Shown here: positions 23,919 through 37,500 of the stretch, one piece after another
Numbering within the stretch: the stretch's first letter is position 1
How the letters are laid out: each line of letters starts with the position of its first letter
Translations under genes and position numbers: made by a program
Source of the DNA: Trileptium ribeirensis
Taxonomy: Eukaryota; Nematoda; Enoplea; Enoplida; Thoracostomopsidae
NCBI GenBank assembly: GCA_030248225.1
Contig: JASANE010030161.1
Coordinates: 21,549 to 85,548, forward strand
Direction: 5' to 3'
Length of the DNA: 64,000 bases
The notes under the pieces: model-generated
What the model saw: only the letters and a program-made list of their open reading frames with translations
Databases searched by the model: none
What the model was told of the DNA's origin: nothing

Positions 23919-25354
23919 TGGTTTAAAAGGAGGTCCCCAATTAGGGGGTGCATCCCATTTGCAAAAGTTCGTCGATACTTTCGGCACGTTTTAAAGAAAT
24001 GAAACAAAAAAAGATTGTCAAAATCCATGAAGCAGTTGAAAAGTTACATCATGAAAACCAATAAAATGACACTATTTTTTAACTCAAAGGGGGTGGGTTG
24101 TGAAAAAAGCGTAGGGGATGCCAAAAAAATAGTGTCAGTGCATTCACATATTCCATGTCCTATCTAACAAAAACCCCATAAAAATCCATAAACGGTTTCA
24201 AAAGTCATGGTCAAAAATATGTGACATACCCAAAACTTGGGACACACATACAGACATACGGCAATTACATTATAAGATAGTTTAAAGGGGGGTCCCCCAA
24301 TTAGGGGGTACATCCCCATTGCAAAAGTTCGTCGATACTTTCGGCACGGCTTAAAGAAATGAAACAAAAAACGTTCGTCAAAATCCATGAATCAGTTGAA
24401 AAGTTACATCATAAAAACCAATAAAATGACACTATTTTTAATTCAAAGGGGGGTGGGTTGTGCAAAAAGCATAGGGGATGCCCAACAATAGTGTCCATGC
24501 ATTCCCATATCGATTTCTTGCCCAACAAAAAAAACAGCACAACAATCCATAAACGGTTTCAAAAGTCATGGTCAAAAATATGTGACAAACCCAAAACTTG
24601 GCACATACACAGAAAGACATACGGCAATTACATTATAAGATAGTTTAAACGGGGGTCCCCCAAGTATGCAGATATATCCCCTTTGCAAAACTTTGTGGAT
24701 ACTTTCGGCACGTCTTAAAGATATAAAACAAAAAAGATTATCAAAATCCATGAAGCAGTTGAAAAGTTACATCATGAAAACCAATAAAATGACACTATTT
24801 TTCAATTCAAAGGGGAGTGGGTTGTGAAAAAAGCGTAGGGGATGCCCAAAAATAGTGTCAGTTCATTCCCATATTCGATGTCCTATCCAACAAAAATCCC
24901 ATAAAAATCCATAAGCGGTTTCAAAAGTCATGGTCAAAAATATGTGACAAACACAAAACTTGGGACACACAGACAGACATACGGCAATTACATTATAAGA
25001 TAGTTTAAAGGGAGGTCTCCCAATTAGGGGTACATCCCCTTTGCAAAAGTTCGTCGATACTTTCGGCACGTCTTATAAAGAAATAAAACAAAAAAAGTTC
25101 GTCGAAATCTATGAAGCAGTTGAAAAGTTATACCATTAAAACTTATAAAATCACGCTATTTTTTATTTCAAGGGGAGTGGGTTGTGAAAAAACATAAGGG
25201 GTGCCCAAAAATATTATCCCTGTATTCCCATATCGATTCTCTACCCAACAAAAAAACCGCATAAAAATCCAAAAACAGTTTCAAAAGTTATGACCAAAAA
25301 TATGTGATAAATCCAAAACTTGGGACAGACGTACGGCAATTACATTATAAGATA
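23915..25354. repeat. Satellite of about 360 bp, four tandem units
   Basis: Four head-to-tail units begin near 23915, 24271, 24633 and 24993 (lengths 356-362 bp). Each has ATAAGATAGTTTAAA, a GGTCCCCCAATTAGGGG-type inverted motif, 'TTCGTCGATACTTTCGGCACG', 'CAGTTGAAAAGTTA' and 'AAAACTTGG...CATACGGCAATTACAT'. The first directly abuts the 39-bp array. The first and last units are the most diverged. No coding potential seen. Confidence 0.9.
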
Positions 25355-25385
25355 AGATTTGATATACTGATTTTCATTATTTTAG

Positions 25386-25564
25386 CAACGGTTATCGCAC
25401 TTTCATTTGCTGTAGTCCTGTGCTCTTCATTCAGTTTGCTTTTGTTAGCAGTTATCGCTCGTCGCCGTCGATTGTTTAGCCGTAATATTCGAGCCGGGTA
25501 CCAGTTGCTTCAACGCAATATTATGATGTCTGGGGTGTCATCTGATAATAATTCGCCTATTTGA
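25386..25564 (+). CDS. Possible terminal exon encoding a transmembrane segment and basic tail
   Basis: A pyrimidine-rich acceptor (CTGATTTTCATTATTTTAG) at 25385 leads into an open frame (phase needing one upstream base). It encodes one long hydrophobic segment, beginning 'TVIALSFAVVLCSSFSLLLL', then a basic 'ARRRRLFSRN' stop-transfer stretch, and ends with TGA at 25562. This arrangement fits the C-terminal exon of a single-pass membrane protein with a cytosolic tail of about 40 residues. No upstream exon was identified, because the satellite lies directly before it. The family is unrecognised and chance cannot be excluded. Confidence 0.35.
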
Positions 25565-27231
25565 ACAATTTTATACATATTAATCATGTCCCACCACAAC
25601 TGCAACGTATTCCGGGTCAGTTTAAGGTTCATGAACTTAAGCCAGTGTTTAGATTTATTTGATATGATGAAATCCTGTGTAATTTAACAATAATATTGTA
25701 ACTGAAATGGATTAAAGCGACGGTTGAGATCCAACGCTGTTGTGTGGTTACCGATGTGTGACATATTGACAACGACAATTTGGGTGTGCAAAAACGATAG
25801 TCAATTTCGAGTAACGTTTGTGACTTAATGTGATTGAATGAGGTCGCGAAAGGCAATGATTCTAACATAACGCCATATAATAATAATAAATTGACAAATA
25901 TTTGCACCTGTGATGTGTGTTATAGCGTCCACGAATTTGTAAAATGTTGTAAGAATTCAACAGCCGATATTTTAAACAAGCGAGTCTATTTGCTGAAAAC
26001 TTTGCCAGGGGGCACGAACTGAGGGGTCCCTGGTTCCGATATTGCCTGTGAGGGCATTTTACCAAGAGAAAAATGGTTAAAAATAATGTCATAAAATCAA
26101 CTAAAGCACTTTTGATGGATAGAAACACCGATTTTAAAGCAAATTTTAATAAAATTTGCGAAATGGCTTCAGAACGGATTTATTTTAGTACAAATGTTAT
26201 GTACTTTGGACTGATTGGAAACAAAAAATTCGCCAAGTGACAGTGAACTGGGGGAGCCCAAAATTTTGCCAGGGGGCATGAACCGGACAACCGAAAAATG
26301 ACAGGGCCACTCCCCCAATTTGAAGAGCCCAGTAATAACTTTGTGATCTTCATTCTAGAGAAATTTATATAATGGACATCATGATATACATAATAGTATA
26401 TCATAATAGTATAGGTGTCTAAAACCCGTTGGCGCAAGGGAAGTGGATGGTTTGGCGGGGGTAAATGTTTGCAGCAGTCGAAATTGTTAATAATCGTTCA
26501 AATTTTACGGACGCGTTGGGGCTGGCGGTGCTAGTCCGAGTGGATATGGACTAGTGTGTACTTGCACTGAGGGGGAAACCCATCCCTTTTGAACACCTAT
26601 GGCATACATATAACATGTTTATCTATTGTCTAGTTAGCTTATGCGATCAGCTAACTGATCTGGTCAATCGGCGGTCTTGGCCAGAAAAAGTTTGTAATTA
26701 TCGAACGAAATTTCGATAGATTTCGTTTTACTGCAACCAAACAATATATTTATAATTTTGATCGACTGTTATTGAACACAATTTTGATCATTTGCAATTT
26801 CGATAGGTATCAATCATCATACTTATTTTGGGCCGTGACTATAAAATATATAGCCAAATAAATGCATGTTGCTGATATACTTATTAAGTGTGCTTAAAAC
26901 GGCTGTTGTACTTTCGGTAATGCTGTTTTAGTTTAATATTGTCTTTCAGATACTTGGCTGCATAACTTATGAAGCTTTAATTAAAACATTCGATGATTAC
27001 TTAATTTTTATATACAAGAGTTTGTCGAGGATTTCGCGATCCTCCTGTAAAATGAAAAGTACCTCGACTGTTTTGTATCCCTATGGAACTTTTCCACACT
27101 GAATGTAGCAATTGCCGTTCATTGAGCATAGAGTTTCAAATTTCGTTTAGTTTCGTCTTACTGCACAATTTTTGGTCGTAAAATTTACATTACTTTGAAG
27201 GAGAAATTCTGGTCTTGAAACAGATTAAGCA
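25565..27231. other. Non-coding stretch with a repeated TTTGCCAGGGGGCA motif
   Basis: No supported gene. The short block TTTGCCAGGGGGCAYGAAC occurs at about 26001 and 26265, a hint of a degenerate repeat. Confidence 0.3.
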
Positions 27232-27420
27232 ATGTCTACTTTCATAACAGTTGTGCATTATCTGACTCCAGCTGTTTTAATACTTAGCACAGTATGCTAT
27301 AGTGCTATAAAATATGCACCAATGTTTTATGATATACCTCAGAGCCGACTGCCGCCCGGACTTGCTATAGGAAGCTGGGCAAAACGTTCTTATCCAATCG
27401 ATTTTGAAAAAATGGTGTAG
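27232..27420 (+). CDS. Small hydrophobic ORF of 62 residues, unrecognised
   Basis: Complete frame from ATG to TAG. Residues 4-25 form a hydrophobic helix ('FITVVHYLTPAVLILSTVCY') followed by a polar tail with 'PPGLAIGSWAKRSYP'. The composition looks more protein-like than the neighbouring chance frames, and it could be a small membrane protein or a first exon. I find no homologue by memory, no clear promoter and no splice sites. Confidence 0.25.
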   Translation: MSTFITVVHYLTPAVLILSTVCYSAIKYAPMFYDIPQSRLPPGLAIGSWAKRSYPIDFEKMV

Positions 27421-28767
27421 AAGCATTTACGCATATGATATTCGTGTCGCAGTAATCAAAGCTTCTTGCCTTCGCCCAGCCGTTGGGCCGTTAGCCGACG
27501 GCAGGCCCTATGAGTTCAAAACCGGCCGTTGCCCAACACTAGTGTGATCCGATTCCATGGTGTAAATAGATTCGCCGCAACCGTAGCGACAAAATGACAG
27601 TGCTCACTGTTATCAAGCGCATTTTGAATATTTGTTACCATCGACCCGTACGATAAGTAGCAATTTTTACACGTATACAAAATTTGTTCTTCATTAGTTT
27701 AGCGAATCCAAAAATTCGGAAAAACTAATCTGGTAAAATTTCTCTGGAAAAGGTGAAAATCCACGGTCTGCTCAGCACGAAAAACATAGCTTTAGGTTCG
27801 ATGTCGAGATCTTAGTTTCTCGCTTCAAATCTAAGGGTCGTGTTTGACTCTATCTATACAGCGCAGGACAGTCTAGTCATTCAATAGGGTATAATGTAAG
27901 CATGGGCATGGGTAGTAGCTCACTACCCGGGTGCCCAACCCGACTAAACCACCCGGGTACACGACGCTAATTTTGGTAGTTATCGTAAACCAGAGTTTCT
28001 GCTCAAATTTACGTACATACTACGTTCAAATTAGGCACTCAAATCTGTAATTAAGGCTTGTAGGTTGCAGTGGCGTCGAGCTAAAAATTGTTTCCTCCGC
28101 CCTGATGTCCAATTCTGCGTGCTAACATGCACATGGTGCAAAGAAATACGAAATGTCTAATGCTTGGTCCATATTAAGCTATGCAGCTATATGATAATAG
28201 TTCAGAAGTAGGGAGGTTAAAGGTGTCATTATACCGGTTACTAGCGGTTGGGCATTTTTTCACAATATAGATGCACGAGCTCGTGATAAAACAGAAAATT
28301 TATTTCATCGTGCACAGAGTAAAAGAAGTTATTATCTTGGTAATAGCTGACAATAAATTCCAAAAAAATGTATGTTTTCACTCTGTTTCTGCAATCAAAG
28401 ATAAACATGATCGCATACTGTGTCACATTGTAGACAAGTGTCATCCAGGAATCGTATATAGGTTCTGATAGGTGCCTTGCTGAATAAGATACACTATGAA
28501 ATGTTCGAAATCAAAGATATAAATTTAGATTTTTGAATAAAATTTAAGAAACAAGATTACAGCTAGTGTTTAAAAATTTACATTATATATAACTTTTAAT
28601 TCTTCAAATTTTGTTTCAACGCTAATAATTCTACAACCGGTCGGGGTATTATTTTTTCTATCCGGTAGTGTGAAATCTACGCGTCTTCAACTACAATAGT
28701 GTGCAAATATAACACAATTTGTATAGATACGTAACTGAACGAAGTAGATGGCAATAATACGATTGCT
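27421..28767. other. Non-coding stretch, nothing recognised
   Basis: AT-rich, except for a short CACTACCCGGGTGCCC / CCACCCGGGTAC block near 27.9 kb. No gene or RNA supported. Confidence 0.3.
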
Positions 28768-31700
28768 TGGTTTTGTATACATTTGAACTGCATTAACGAG
28801 CTGAGTTAAATTACATCAAAATTGGCTCAATCCTATTATGGGTTAAAGAGATATGCCCTTTAGCCTTAGATTAAGCCGTTTGCCATAAATCCAACAGATT
28901 TTATTATCTCTAGCTGGTAAATGCAATTCGTATGGTATCTAACGTTTACTTAATAAAATTTTTGGCGCTAAATAAAATGACTATAAATATCTAAGAATTA
29001 TTTTGTCATAAATATGGTTGTATTGCACTTTTTGACCGTATCGATTTTCAAAACTTCACCAGTGTGCGTGACAACATCTAATGTATTTCTTTCATATTGG
29101 TTCATTTTTTGGCTGGAGCCGTATAAGCTAAAAAAGCCATTGTTCTTATAACATATGTTATAAAACTTGTAGTAAAACACTTATGCGAGTTGGAATGCTA
29201 TGTTTATATGCCATAATCATTATATCCGTTTCCTACATGATTTGGAGTTACGCCATTCAGATTTACATCACTAATTTCCGGGTTGTATGGATAAATCTTT
29301 CGCATACAAGCCACTGAGCTATCTAGGGATGTATATCGTTCGGTTCCTTTAGGAATAACAACACAAACAAAAAACATCTAAACGCAACACATGATGCCAC
29401 ACGTCCTGTTAATGCAACAGTTAACTAAGTGGGCTGTACCCATTTGTGGAACATGAGCGCTAAAAGGTTAAAGCAATTTAATGTAAGTAAAATAAAATTA
29501 ATGCTACCAACCGAACGGTCTGATGATAATTTGGTTCCGGAGGCCAATTTTTAGATTGTTATTTGTTGAAAAATTAAACCTCATCGCATAGATAAAATTT
29601 TGTCCTAGTGTAAACGTTATGCAGTCTACAATGTAGCTATACACAGATATCAATCGGACGCAGTTACCAATAAACACAATTTTCCAGTTGTTACGAACTA
29701 TCTTAATTTTAATGAAACGTGACAATTTTTCAGTCATAGTTTTTAATTTAATATTTTGCAAAGGAACTCAGCCTAGTGTGTTTTACCAACATACAACCAA
29801 ACTGGATTTTACTGTTTACGACGCGTATATGTTTTGAAAGAATTGGGTGTCCTTAGGCAAAAACCGGTCACGATGGATATCGTTATGTTTATACCTTATA
29901 CGCAATTAGAAATTTGTGTTACAGTTGAAATTTTATTTCGTTCTATTTACGACCTAGATGCTTGATAGGAAGAAAAAAATGGAATTTTAGTTTCTTTTTT
30001 CAATAAACAACAACATCATTGTTCCTGCCGTGATGGGACAGTTAAGAATTACAGACAAATAGCTACCACAAGGCGATCACGTCAAATACCGCTATAGCGT
30101 AACATGTCAATTTTTCTTCCTTGAATGTATTCTTATAATGTTTTGCCTTCGAACGCATGGCAAGGTTAAGCCTAATTATGAGCCGGTAAGTCTAAGCGTA
30201 AGCCTAAATGGAGCCTGGGCCTGACAATTAAACTTTATATTTTTGTCTTATAATACTCACGTGAAGCTCACCCCCGCTCGGCTTTACGGGAATAAACTCT
30301 ACATGATCCTGAAGGTGCTCTGTTGAATTGGACATATGCGATTGATAATACAGTTTCTATGTATATTCCAATTTATTTTGAACGATGATATGTCTGGGAA
30401 ATGATCTATTATTCAAGACTTTTTTCCTTCTAATTTGCGCTATTTTTCACTAACTTCCCATATTAAGTCGGGCGTATAAAAGGCACCATTCCATTGCCCA
30501 TAATTCCTTTATTAATATATGCATCTGAACATACGATATATGCACATGTTTCTGATATGCATTGCATAGCTGTCATAACCTACGCATTTATAATTTCACA
30601 AATTTGGAAACAAGTAAGTGAATAAGGGGGAGGATGTAGGCTCCCACTGCCATATGGTAATGCATGAGTAAACTTACGGCGCGCCTCCTACCAATTTGAT
30701 TTGCCATTAGCGATTGACGATTGCTTTTCGGCGTACCAGCCACCTGTCAACATCAAATAAAACATAAAATTGGAGTTTTGGGCAACGAGTCCAAAACGTT
30801 AGGTAACAGTAAATTCGCCGATTAACAGTTACTTCAAAAACATTAGGTAACAAACATCTATGATCGTTTGGCATTCGAACTGGAAAATCTTCCCCCAATT
30901 TGATTATCGAGCGGAAATTTCCCCATTTAATAATTTAAAACCTGCACATCATATTTTAAGTTCGCGAACTACACGTATTATCAATAATAAACCGAAAACG
31001 TGTTAGCGCAACGAAAAAATGCGGAATGCTAGTTGCCCCATTGTGCGTTCTGAAACGAATTTGTGGCCAAATAGCAAAATAGGAGGCATTGTGTTAGCGA
31101 ATAATAATCACACCGTTTTACAATCAGTCGCTCCGCGCCCCTAAATGGGATTTTTTGAATTTGGCTATTGTAATAAATCTCCAGCTCGTGGACTGTGTTT
31201 TGCACATAGTGTCAAAAGGGGATGGTAGGGGGCGGCAGCTTAAGTTTACTTAGACATAATACCTATATTATAGAAAAACTAATAGTCCTCGCCCCATCCC
31301 ATACCAAAAGCGCAAGTTAAAAAATTTTACTGCGCGGCGCCTACCCAAAATGATATCACCAATATCGCACTACAAATAACTCAATGTTTACACATCACAA
31401 AAACATTAAACAAAACTTCAGACAATTCGATAATAGATGCATAGAAACATGTCCCAAGCAGGCCAAACAATGATTCCTTATAATATCATGCTTTTGAAGT
31501 AAAGTATACTTGGCAATACTTCTAGAGCAGTTGTCAGATTCCTGTTCTCCACTACCTGGTTTGGCCAAATTCTGGTTGATGGCGTTCAATTTATTGAATA
31601 TACTAACATGATGAATATATGTTTTTGGTTTTCATAAAAATCAATGATTTTCATATGCTCTACCCAGCTGAATCTGGTGAATTAGCTATATTCACATAAA

Positions 31701-32845
31701 GTCTTGGGGCCTTCCTGTTAAAATTATTATCATTTTATCTTGAAATATGTATAAGTATATGTAGTGTCTATACAGTCGGGTTCGGCGGTGTATGCACAGC
31801 TTAAAGTTACATGCCTTCCAATACATTGATTGATCAAAAGCACCGTTTAGCGTTGGATAAATATTAAGCACAACTGATACTAAAATTGAGCTTTTTACCG
31901 GATAAAACCAAACATAAAGATACGTCCGGGTTGAGCGTCTAATCTGAATACCCCGCCGATGCTAACGCAACTAGATCCGACTGGGCCACAGCAATTATTT
32001 ATATTGAGGGACTGTCGCCGTCAATCTGCACAATATAACAGATATAACGACCACTTGGAGTGATACCAATATGCTTCCGGGAGCTGCAATCCTGTAATTT
32101 ATAGTTATGCTTATTGGGCCCTATACACATGATTCGAAGAATTACAGCCATTTAAGAGAATACCATATACGGTATTATTATAGCGCCTAGCTATGTGATT
32201 TTTGTTTATTGTGCAACATGTTTACACAAAAAAGTAGTTGTTCAAGGTACGTTTAAATTGTATTTTCCACCTGGGGAGTCGATTATGTGAAGTATAATGA
32301 AGATTTTTAGCCTCTTTAATTGTAGCTATCATCGTAGTATATTGGAACATGGTTATATCTGTATCTTTATTAACATACGAAATGTGTTACCGTAACGAAA
32401 AATACGCAACGTTGACAAATCGTGATAAGATAACAAACATCATGTGTGGTGGTTTTTATTGATGCATTTGCAGAACACTTTAACATCGTGTCAAAATCCG
32501 CAAAATTGGCAAAGAGTTAGATGCTGAGTTGAAAATTTTGAAAGTCTATCCTTCAGAACGACCTCACACCCCCCACCACAGGCTGATACTGAGTGGTGAA
32601 GGCGTGCCCTGACTCTCCGAATCGACTCGTTAGCCCCTTAGGCTTTACACTTTGCTCACGTAGGCTCCTGGCAGCGGTTTCTGTAAATTTGTTCTCGGGT
32701 TAAAACATGTTGGCTGGACTATGGCTCAAATCCATTAAAACAAATATTTTATGATACTTTATCAGTCATTTTGGCAATTTAAAGCTGCCTTTGTACTTAT
32801 GCCTGATTCTTGTTGCATAACTTGTAATTTCATGATAATCTCGAT
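28768..32845. repeat. Left arm of a giant inverted repeat (about 4.1 kb)
   Basis: Read in reverse complement it follows 34526-38577 over its whole length. Anchor points: 28811-28890 with 38465-38540, 29504-29580 with 37760-37840, 30707-30898 with 36470-36650, 31140 with 36200, 31800 with 35570 and 32400-32470 with 34930-34990. Divergence by substitution and small indels is visible throughout, so the duplication is not brand new. No gene is recognised within the arm. A 63-codon frame at 30707-30898 (minus) is shared with the other arm. Confidence 0.9.
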
Positions 32846-33884
32846 TCCTATTTAGCATCTATTAAATATATCTAAGCCTATATAAATATCGAAGCTTAGG
32901 CTTATAATATCATATAATAATATATAAATAACACATATAATATAATAAAATAATTATGTATTATAGTGATATTGTTCGATTATATGTTTACAAATTGATA
33001 CAACCTTGTGTCCATTTATTTTGCAATATTTTCTTTCAGTCTTTGCAAACTGCGCAGTAACATCGACCATTGTTGCATTGGGGTCGGAAGAGTGTGCCAC
33101 GTCCAAATATTCGCAGTACATAATTACGACATGCCTCTCTGCAGTCTGACTGAGCCTCGGATTGCAATTTTCCAGAGCTGCATATTGTAGCGTTGTCCAC
33201 ATATTCGTAAATAAAATCGCTACAGGCTAAAAGTTTTAAAATATATTATGTAAGAACAACTTTTAAATACTTGTTGTAAAATGAAAAACAAGAGAGCAAT
33301 TTGAGATGTTTTCCCGATACGATCGGTATCAAGAAACGTCGCACACTGGCAATAGATTTATGCTTTAATTTACCCTGCATGTGCTTCGCAATACCTACCT
33401 ACACAGCAAGGAATTATGATTTTGCCAAAACGCACAGTAAAATAAGCAAATTATTTTAAGCGATTTTTTCGATAGCTACAATTAAAAAATATGTCCTACC
33501 ACCGGATTAACAGTCTCTGACATACATGCCCGAGGTCCGAGGTCGTGGGCGAATAGCAGATGCTTCAGGGATGGGAGGGATCACCCGATCCGCGGAAAGG
33601 AAGGTCGTCTGAGAGGATAAATTATTGAAATAATTTGGGACTGTAAATCCCCCGATTATTGCCAATTTCCCTAGATTTATGTCAATTTTTAACCAATTTT
33701 AGCCAATTTTACACCGATTTCTGCCCGCCTATATATTTTTGCTTATCTATCCGCTTTTTGCCACATTTTGCCAAAAATTTCTGTTCGCTGCGGACGATGC
33801 GAACTAGGAACGGAACCTGAGGGATCGGGCTACCTGCCGGGGGGGGGGGCGGTGCACAGTTAGTAGTAAGTAGGGTTGCACAGC

Positions 33885-33921
<37 letters not shown>

Positions 33922-34525
33922 TATATTATATACTATTGTTTTGTAAGATTATCAAAACAGAATATCACTTAAAAATTTTAGAAATAATAGAAATTACATC
34001 ACTTAACACTGCACCTGAATAATGTGACCCCGTCAATAAACTGGAGTCAAAGATGCTGGCACGCCATTCATAATTTGGAAAGGGTACATCCCCTATGAAT
34101 ATGTACGTCGTTGATGATATCGTATACACATACTGTAAACTGTATATAATTATACCTCAGCAAAATCTTATATTGATTCCTTCTTTGGTGTTCAAATTCG
34201 GGACTTTGTGTTTTGCTTTCATTTCAGTGGTGCATATCCGAGACATATGGATCGCCAATCTGATATGAAAAGCAGCAATGCCCTCTACAATGTATCTATT
34301 TGTGGTCACCAAAAATTTTGGGCACAGAATGACAGAAGTTTTAAACAATGTCAATTTATACAATTTGAACGTGTAACATATTACTTCTTGCAGGCTTTTC
34401 ACTTCTGGCTATTGTTGTCATAGTCGTACTTGTTGTGGTTGTATAAGAATATCGCCCTATACATCCTGGCACCATAATGATAGCTAATAATAAAGCCACA
34501 AACATGTCGAAATGATATGTGCTGT
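32846..34525. other. Spacer of the giant inverted repeat
   Basis: About 1.7 kb of unique sequence between the arms, with a G-run near 33840, a (TA)n tract of about 30 bp at 33890-33917 and two possible splice acceptors (TTTTCTTTCAG at 33039; TTACTTCTTGCAG at 34393). Confidence 0.6.
34394..34446 (+). CDS. Possible terminal exon encoding a hydrophobic tail
   Basis: After the acceptor at 34393 the frame encodes 'FSLLAIVVIVVLVVVV' and stops. A short, purely aliphatic C-terminus is typical of GPI-anchored proteins or tail-anchored exons. It could belong with another exon-like stretch after the acceptor at 33039, whose frame has four cysteines before a stop. The splice phases do not connect convincingly, and the sequence is too short to be sure. 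Confidence 0.2.
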
Positions 34526-37500
34526 CGATGAGATTATAAGTGGAAATTTACAAGTTCTGCAACAAGAATCAGCATAAGTACAAAGGCGGCTTTAAATACA
34601 AAATGACTAAATAAAATATAAATAAATATTTGTTTTAATGGATTTGAGCCATAGTCCAGCCAGACATGTTTTAACCACAGAAACAAGAAATTACAAAAAC
34701 CGCTGCCCAGGAGCCTACATGAGCGAAGTACGAAGTCCTAAGGGGCTAGCGGTGGATTCGAGAGTGCAGGCACGCCTTCAGCCAGCCTCAGTCTGTCAGC
34801 CTGTCGTTGGGGGGTATTAAGGTCGTTCTGAAGAGATAAACTTTCGAAATTTTTGGAGACTCAGCATTTTTCTTAACTCTTGCCAATTTTGGATTTTGAC
34901 ACGATGTTGAGGTGTGGGATGCGGTGATGAAGACCACACATGATGTTTGTTATCTTATCACGATTATGACATTCCGTATTTTTTCGTTACGGTAACACAT
35001 TTCGTATGTTAATAAAGATACAGATATAACCATGTTCCAATATACTCAGAATGATAGCTACCCACAATTAAAGGCTAAAAATCTCATTATACTTCACATA
35101 ATCGACTCCCCAGGTGGAAAATACAATTTAAACGTACCTTGAACAACTACTTTTTGTGTAAACATGTTGCACAATAAACAAAAAATCACATAGCTAGGCG
35201 CTATGATGATGCCGTATATGGTATTCTCTTAAATGGCTGTAATTCTAAATACAGTGTATCTCGGGCCCAGTGAGCATAACTATAAAATTACAGGATTTGT
35301 TGCCAGCCCGGAAGCATAAATTATAAGCTACGGTGCGTTCGTTATATATATTATATTGTGCAGTAAACAGCGACAGTCCCTAGAATATAAATAATTGCTG
35401 TGGCCCAGTCGATGTAGTTACATTTCACGTCGGCATATTTAGATTAGACGCTCAACCCGGACGTATATGTTTGGTTTTATTCGGTAAAAAGCTCAATTTT
35501 AGTATCATTTGTTCTAATATTTATCCAACGCTAAACGGTGCTTTTGATCGATCGATGTGCTGGAAGGCATGTAACTTTAAGCTGTGCATACACCGCCGAA
35601 CCCAACTGTATAGACACTACATATACTTATACATATTCAAGATAAAATGATAATAATTTTAACAGGAACACCAAGCTTATGTGAATATAGCTGATCACCA
35701 ATTCAGCTCGTTAAGTTGTCTGAAAATCATTGATTTTTATGAAAACCAAAAACGTGTGTTGATAATACAAGTATCTCAAATCAAGTATAAAACGCATGGA
35801 CCAAAATTAGCAGAACCAGGATTGTTTAAACAGGAATCTCACAACTGCTATACAGGTGTCCCAGCATGTTTTGCTTTAAGAGCATGATATTTTCTGGGAT
35901 CATTATTTTTTCCTGCTTCGAACATGTTCAATGCGTAGATTTGCGATCTCTGAAGTTTTGTTTAATGTTTTTGTGATGTTTAAACGTTGTGGTGTTTGTC
36001 ATGCAATCTTGGTGATATCATTTTAGCGAGATACAGCACGGTAAAATTTTTAACTCGCGCTTCGTATGGGATGGGGGCACAAGACTATTTGTGGTTCTAT
36101 AATATAGGTATTATGTCTAAGTAAACTTAAGCTGCGCCCCCTACCATCCCCTTTTGACACTATGTCCAAAACGCAGTTAGCGAACTAAAAATTTGTTACA
36201 ATAGCCAAATTCAAAAAATCCCGTTCACGAACACAGAGCGACTGATTGCAAAACGGTGTGATTTCTATTCGCTAACACAATGCACCTATTTGCTATTTGG
36301 CCACAAATTCGTTTCAGAACGCACAATGGGGCAACTAGCATTCCGCATTTTTTCGTTGCGCTAACACGTTTCGGTTTATTATTGATAATACGTGTAGTTC
36401 GCGAACTTAACATGTGATGTGCAGGTTTTAAATTATTAAATGGGGAAATTTCCGCTCGATAATAAAATAAAAATTTTCCAGTTCAAATGCCAAACGATCA
36501 TAAATCTGTTACCTAATGTTTTTGAAGTAACTGTTAATAGGGCAATTTTCTGTTACCTAACGTTTTGGACTCGTTGCCCAAAACTCCAATTTTATGTTCT
36601 CTGTTATGTTGACGGGTGGCTGGTACGCCGAAAAAGCGATCGTCAATCGCTAATGACAAATGGGGATGGTAGGAGGCGCACCGTAAGTTTACTCATGCAT
36701 TACCATATGGCAGTGGGAGCCTACGTCCTCCCCCTTGCTGCGCTTCTTGTTCCAAATTTGTGAAATTATAAATGCATAGGTTATGACAGCTATGCAATGC
36801 ATATCAGAAACATGTGCATATATCGTATATTCAATGCATGTGTAATGAATTATAGAAAATTCAATCAAACATCTTATACACCGACTTCCTGTGGGAAGTT
36901 AGTGAAAAATAGCGCAAAATTGAAGGAAAAAAGTCGCGAATAATAGATCATTTCCCAGACATATAGTGGTCAAAATAAATTGGAATATACATAGAAACTG
37001 TATTATCAATCGCATATGTGGAATTAGACAGAGCACCTTCAGGATCATGTCAAGTTTTCTCCCCCAAAAACAGGGCGGGGATGACTTAACATGAGTATTA
37101 TAAGACAAAAATATAAAGTTTAATTGTGAGCCCAGGCTTAATTTAGGCTTACGCTTAGACTTAGGCTCATAATTAGGCTTAGCCTTAGTCGTAGGAAGGC
37201 AAAACATTATACAATTAGACGAGGAAGAAAACTTGACATGTTACGCTAGCGGTATTTGACGTGATCGCCTTGTGGTAGCTATTTGTCTGTAATACTTAAC
37301 TGTCCCCATCACGGCGGGAACAATGATATTATTGTTATAAAACTGAATTGCCATTTTTATCCTACTATAGAGCATCTAGGTCGTAAATAGAACGAATTAA
37401 ATTTTAACTGTAACACAAATTTCTAATTGCGTATAAGGTATAAACATAACGATATCCATAGTAACGGTTTTTACCTAAAGACACCCAATTACTTCAAAAC

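Noticed and set aside
33838..33920. G-run and (TA)n tract as functional elements
   Set aside because: Plain simple-sequence tracts without further context.
37130..37195. TTAGGC-like runs in the right arm (GCCTAA in the left arm), resembling nematode telomere repeats
   Set aside because: The hexamers are irregular and mixed with TTAGAC and TTACGC; too degenerate for an interstitial telomere claim.
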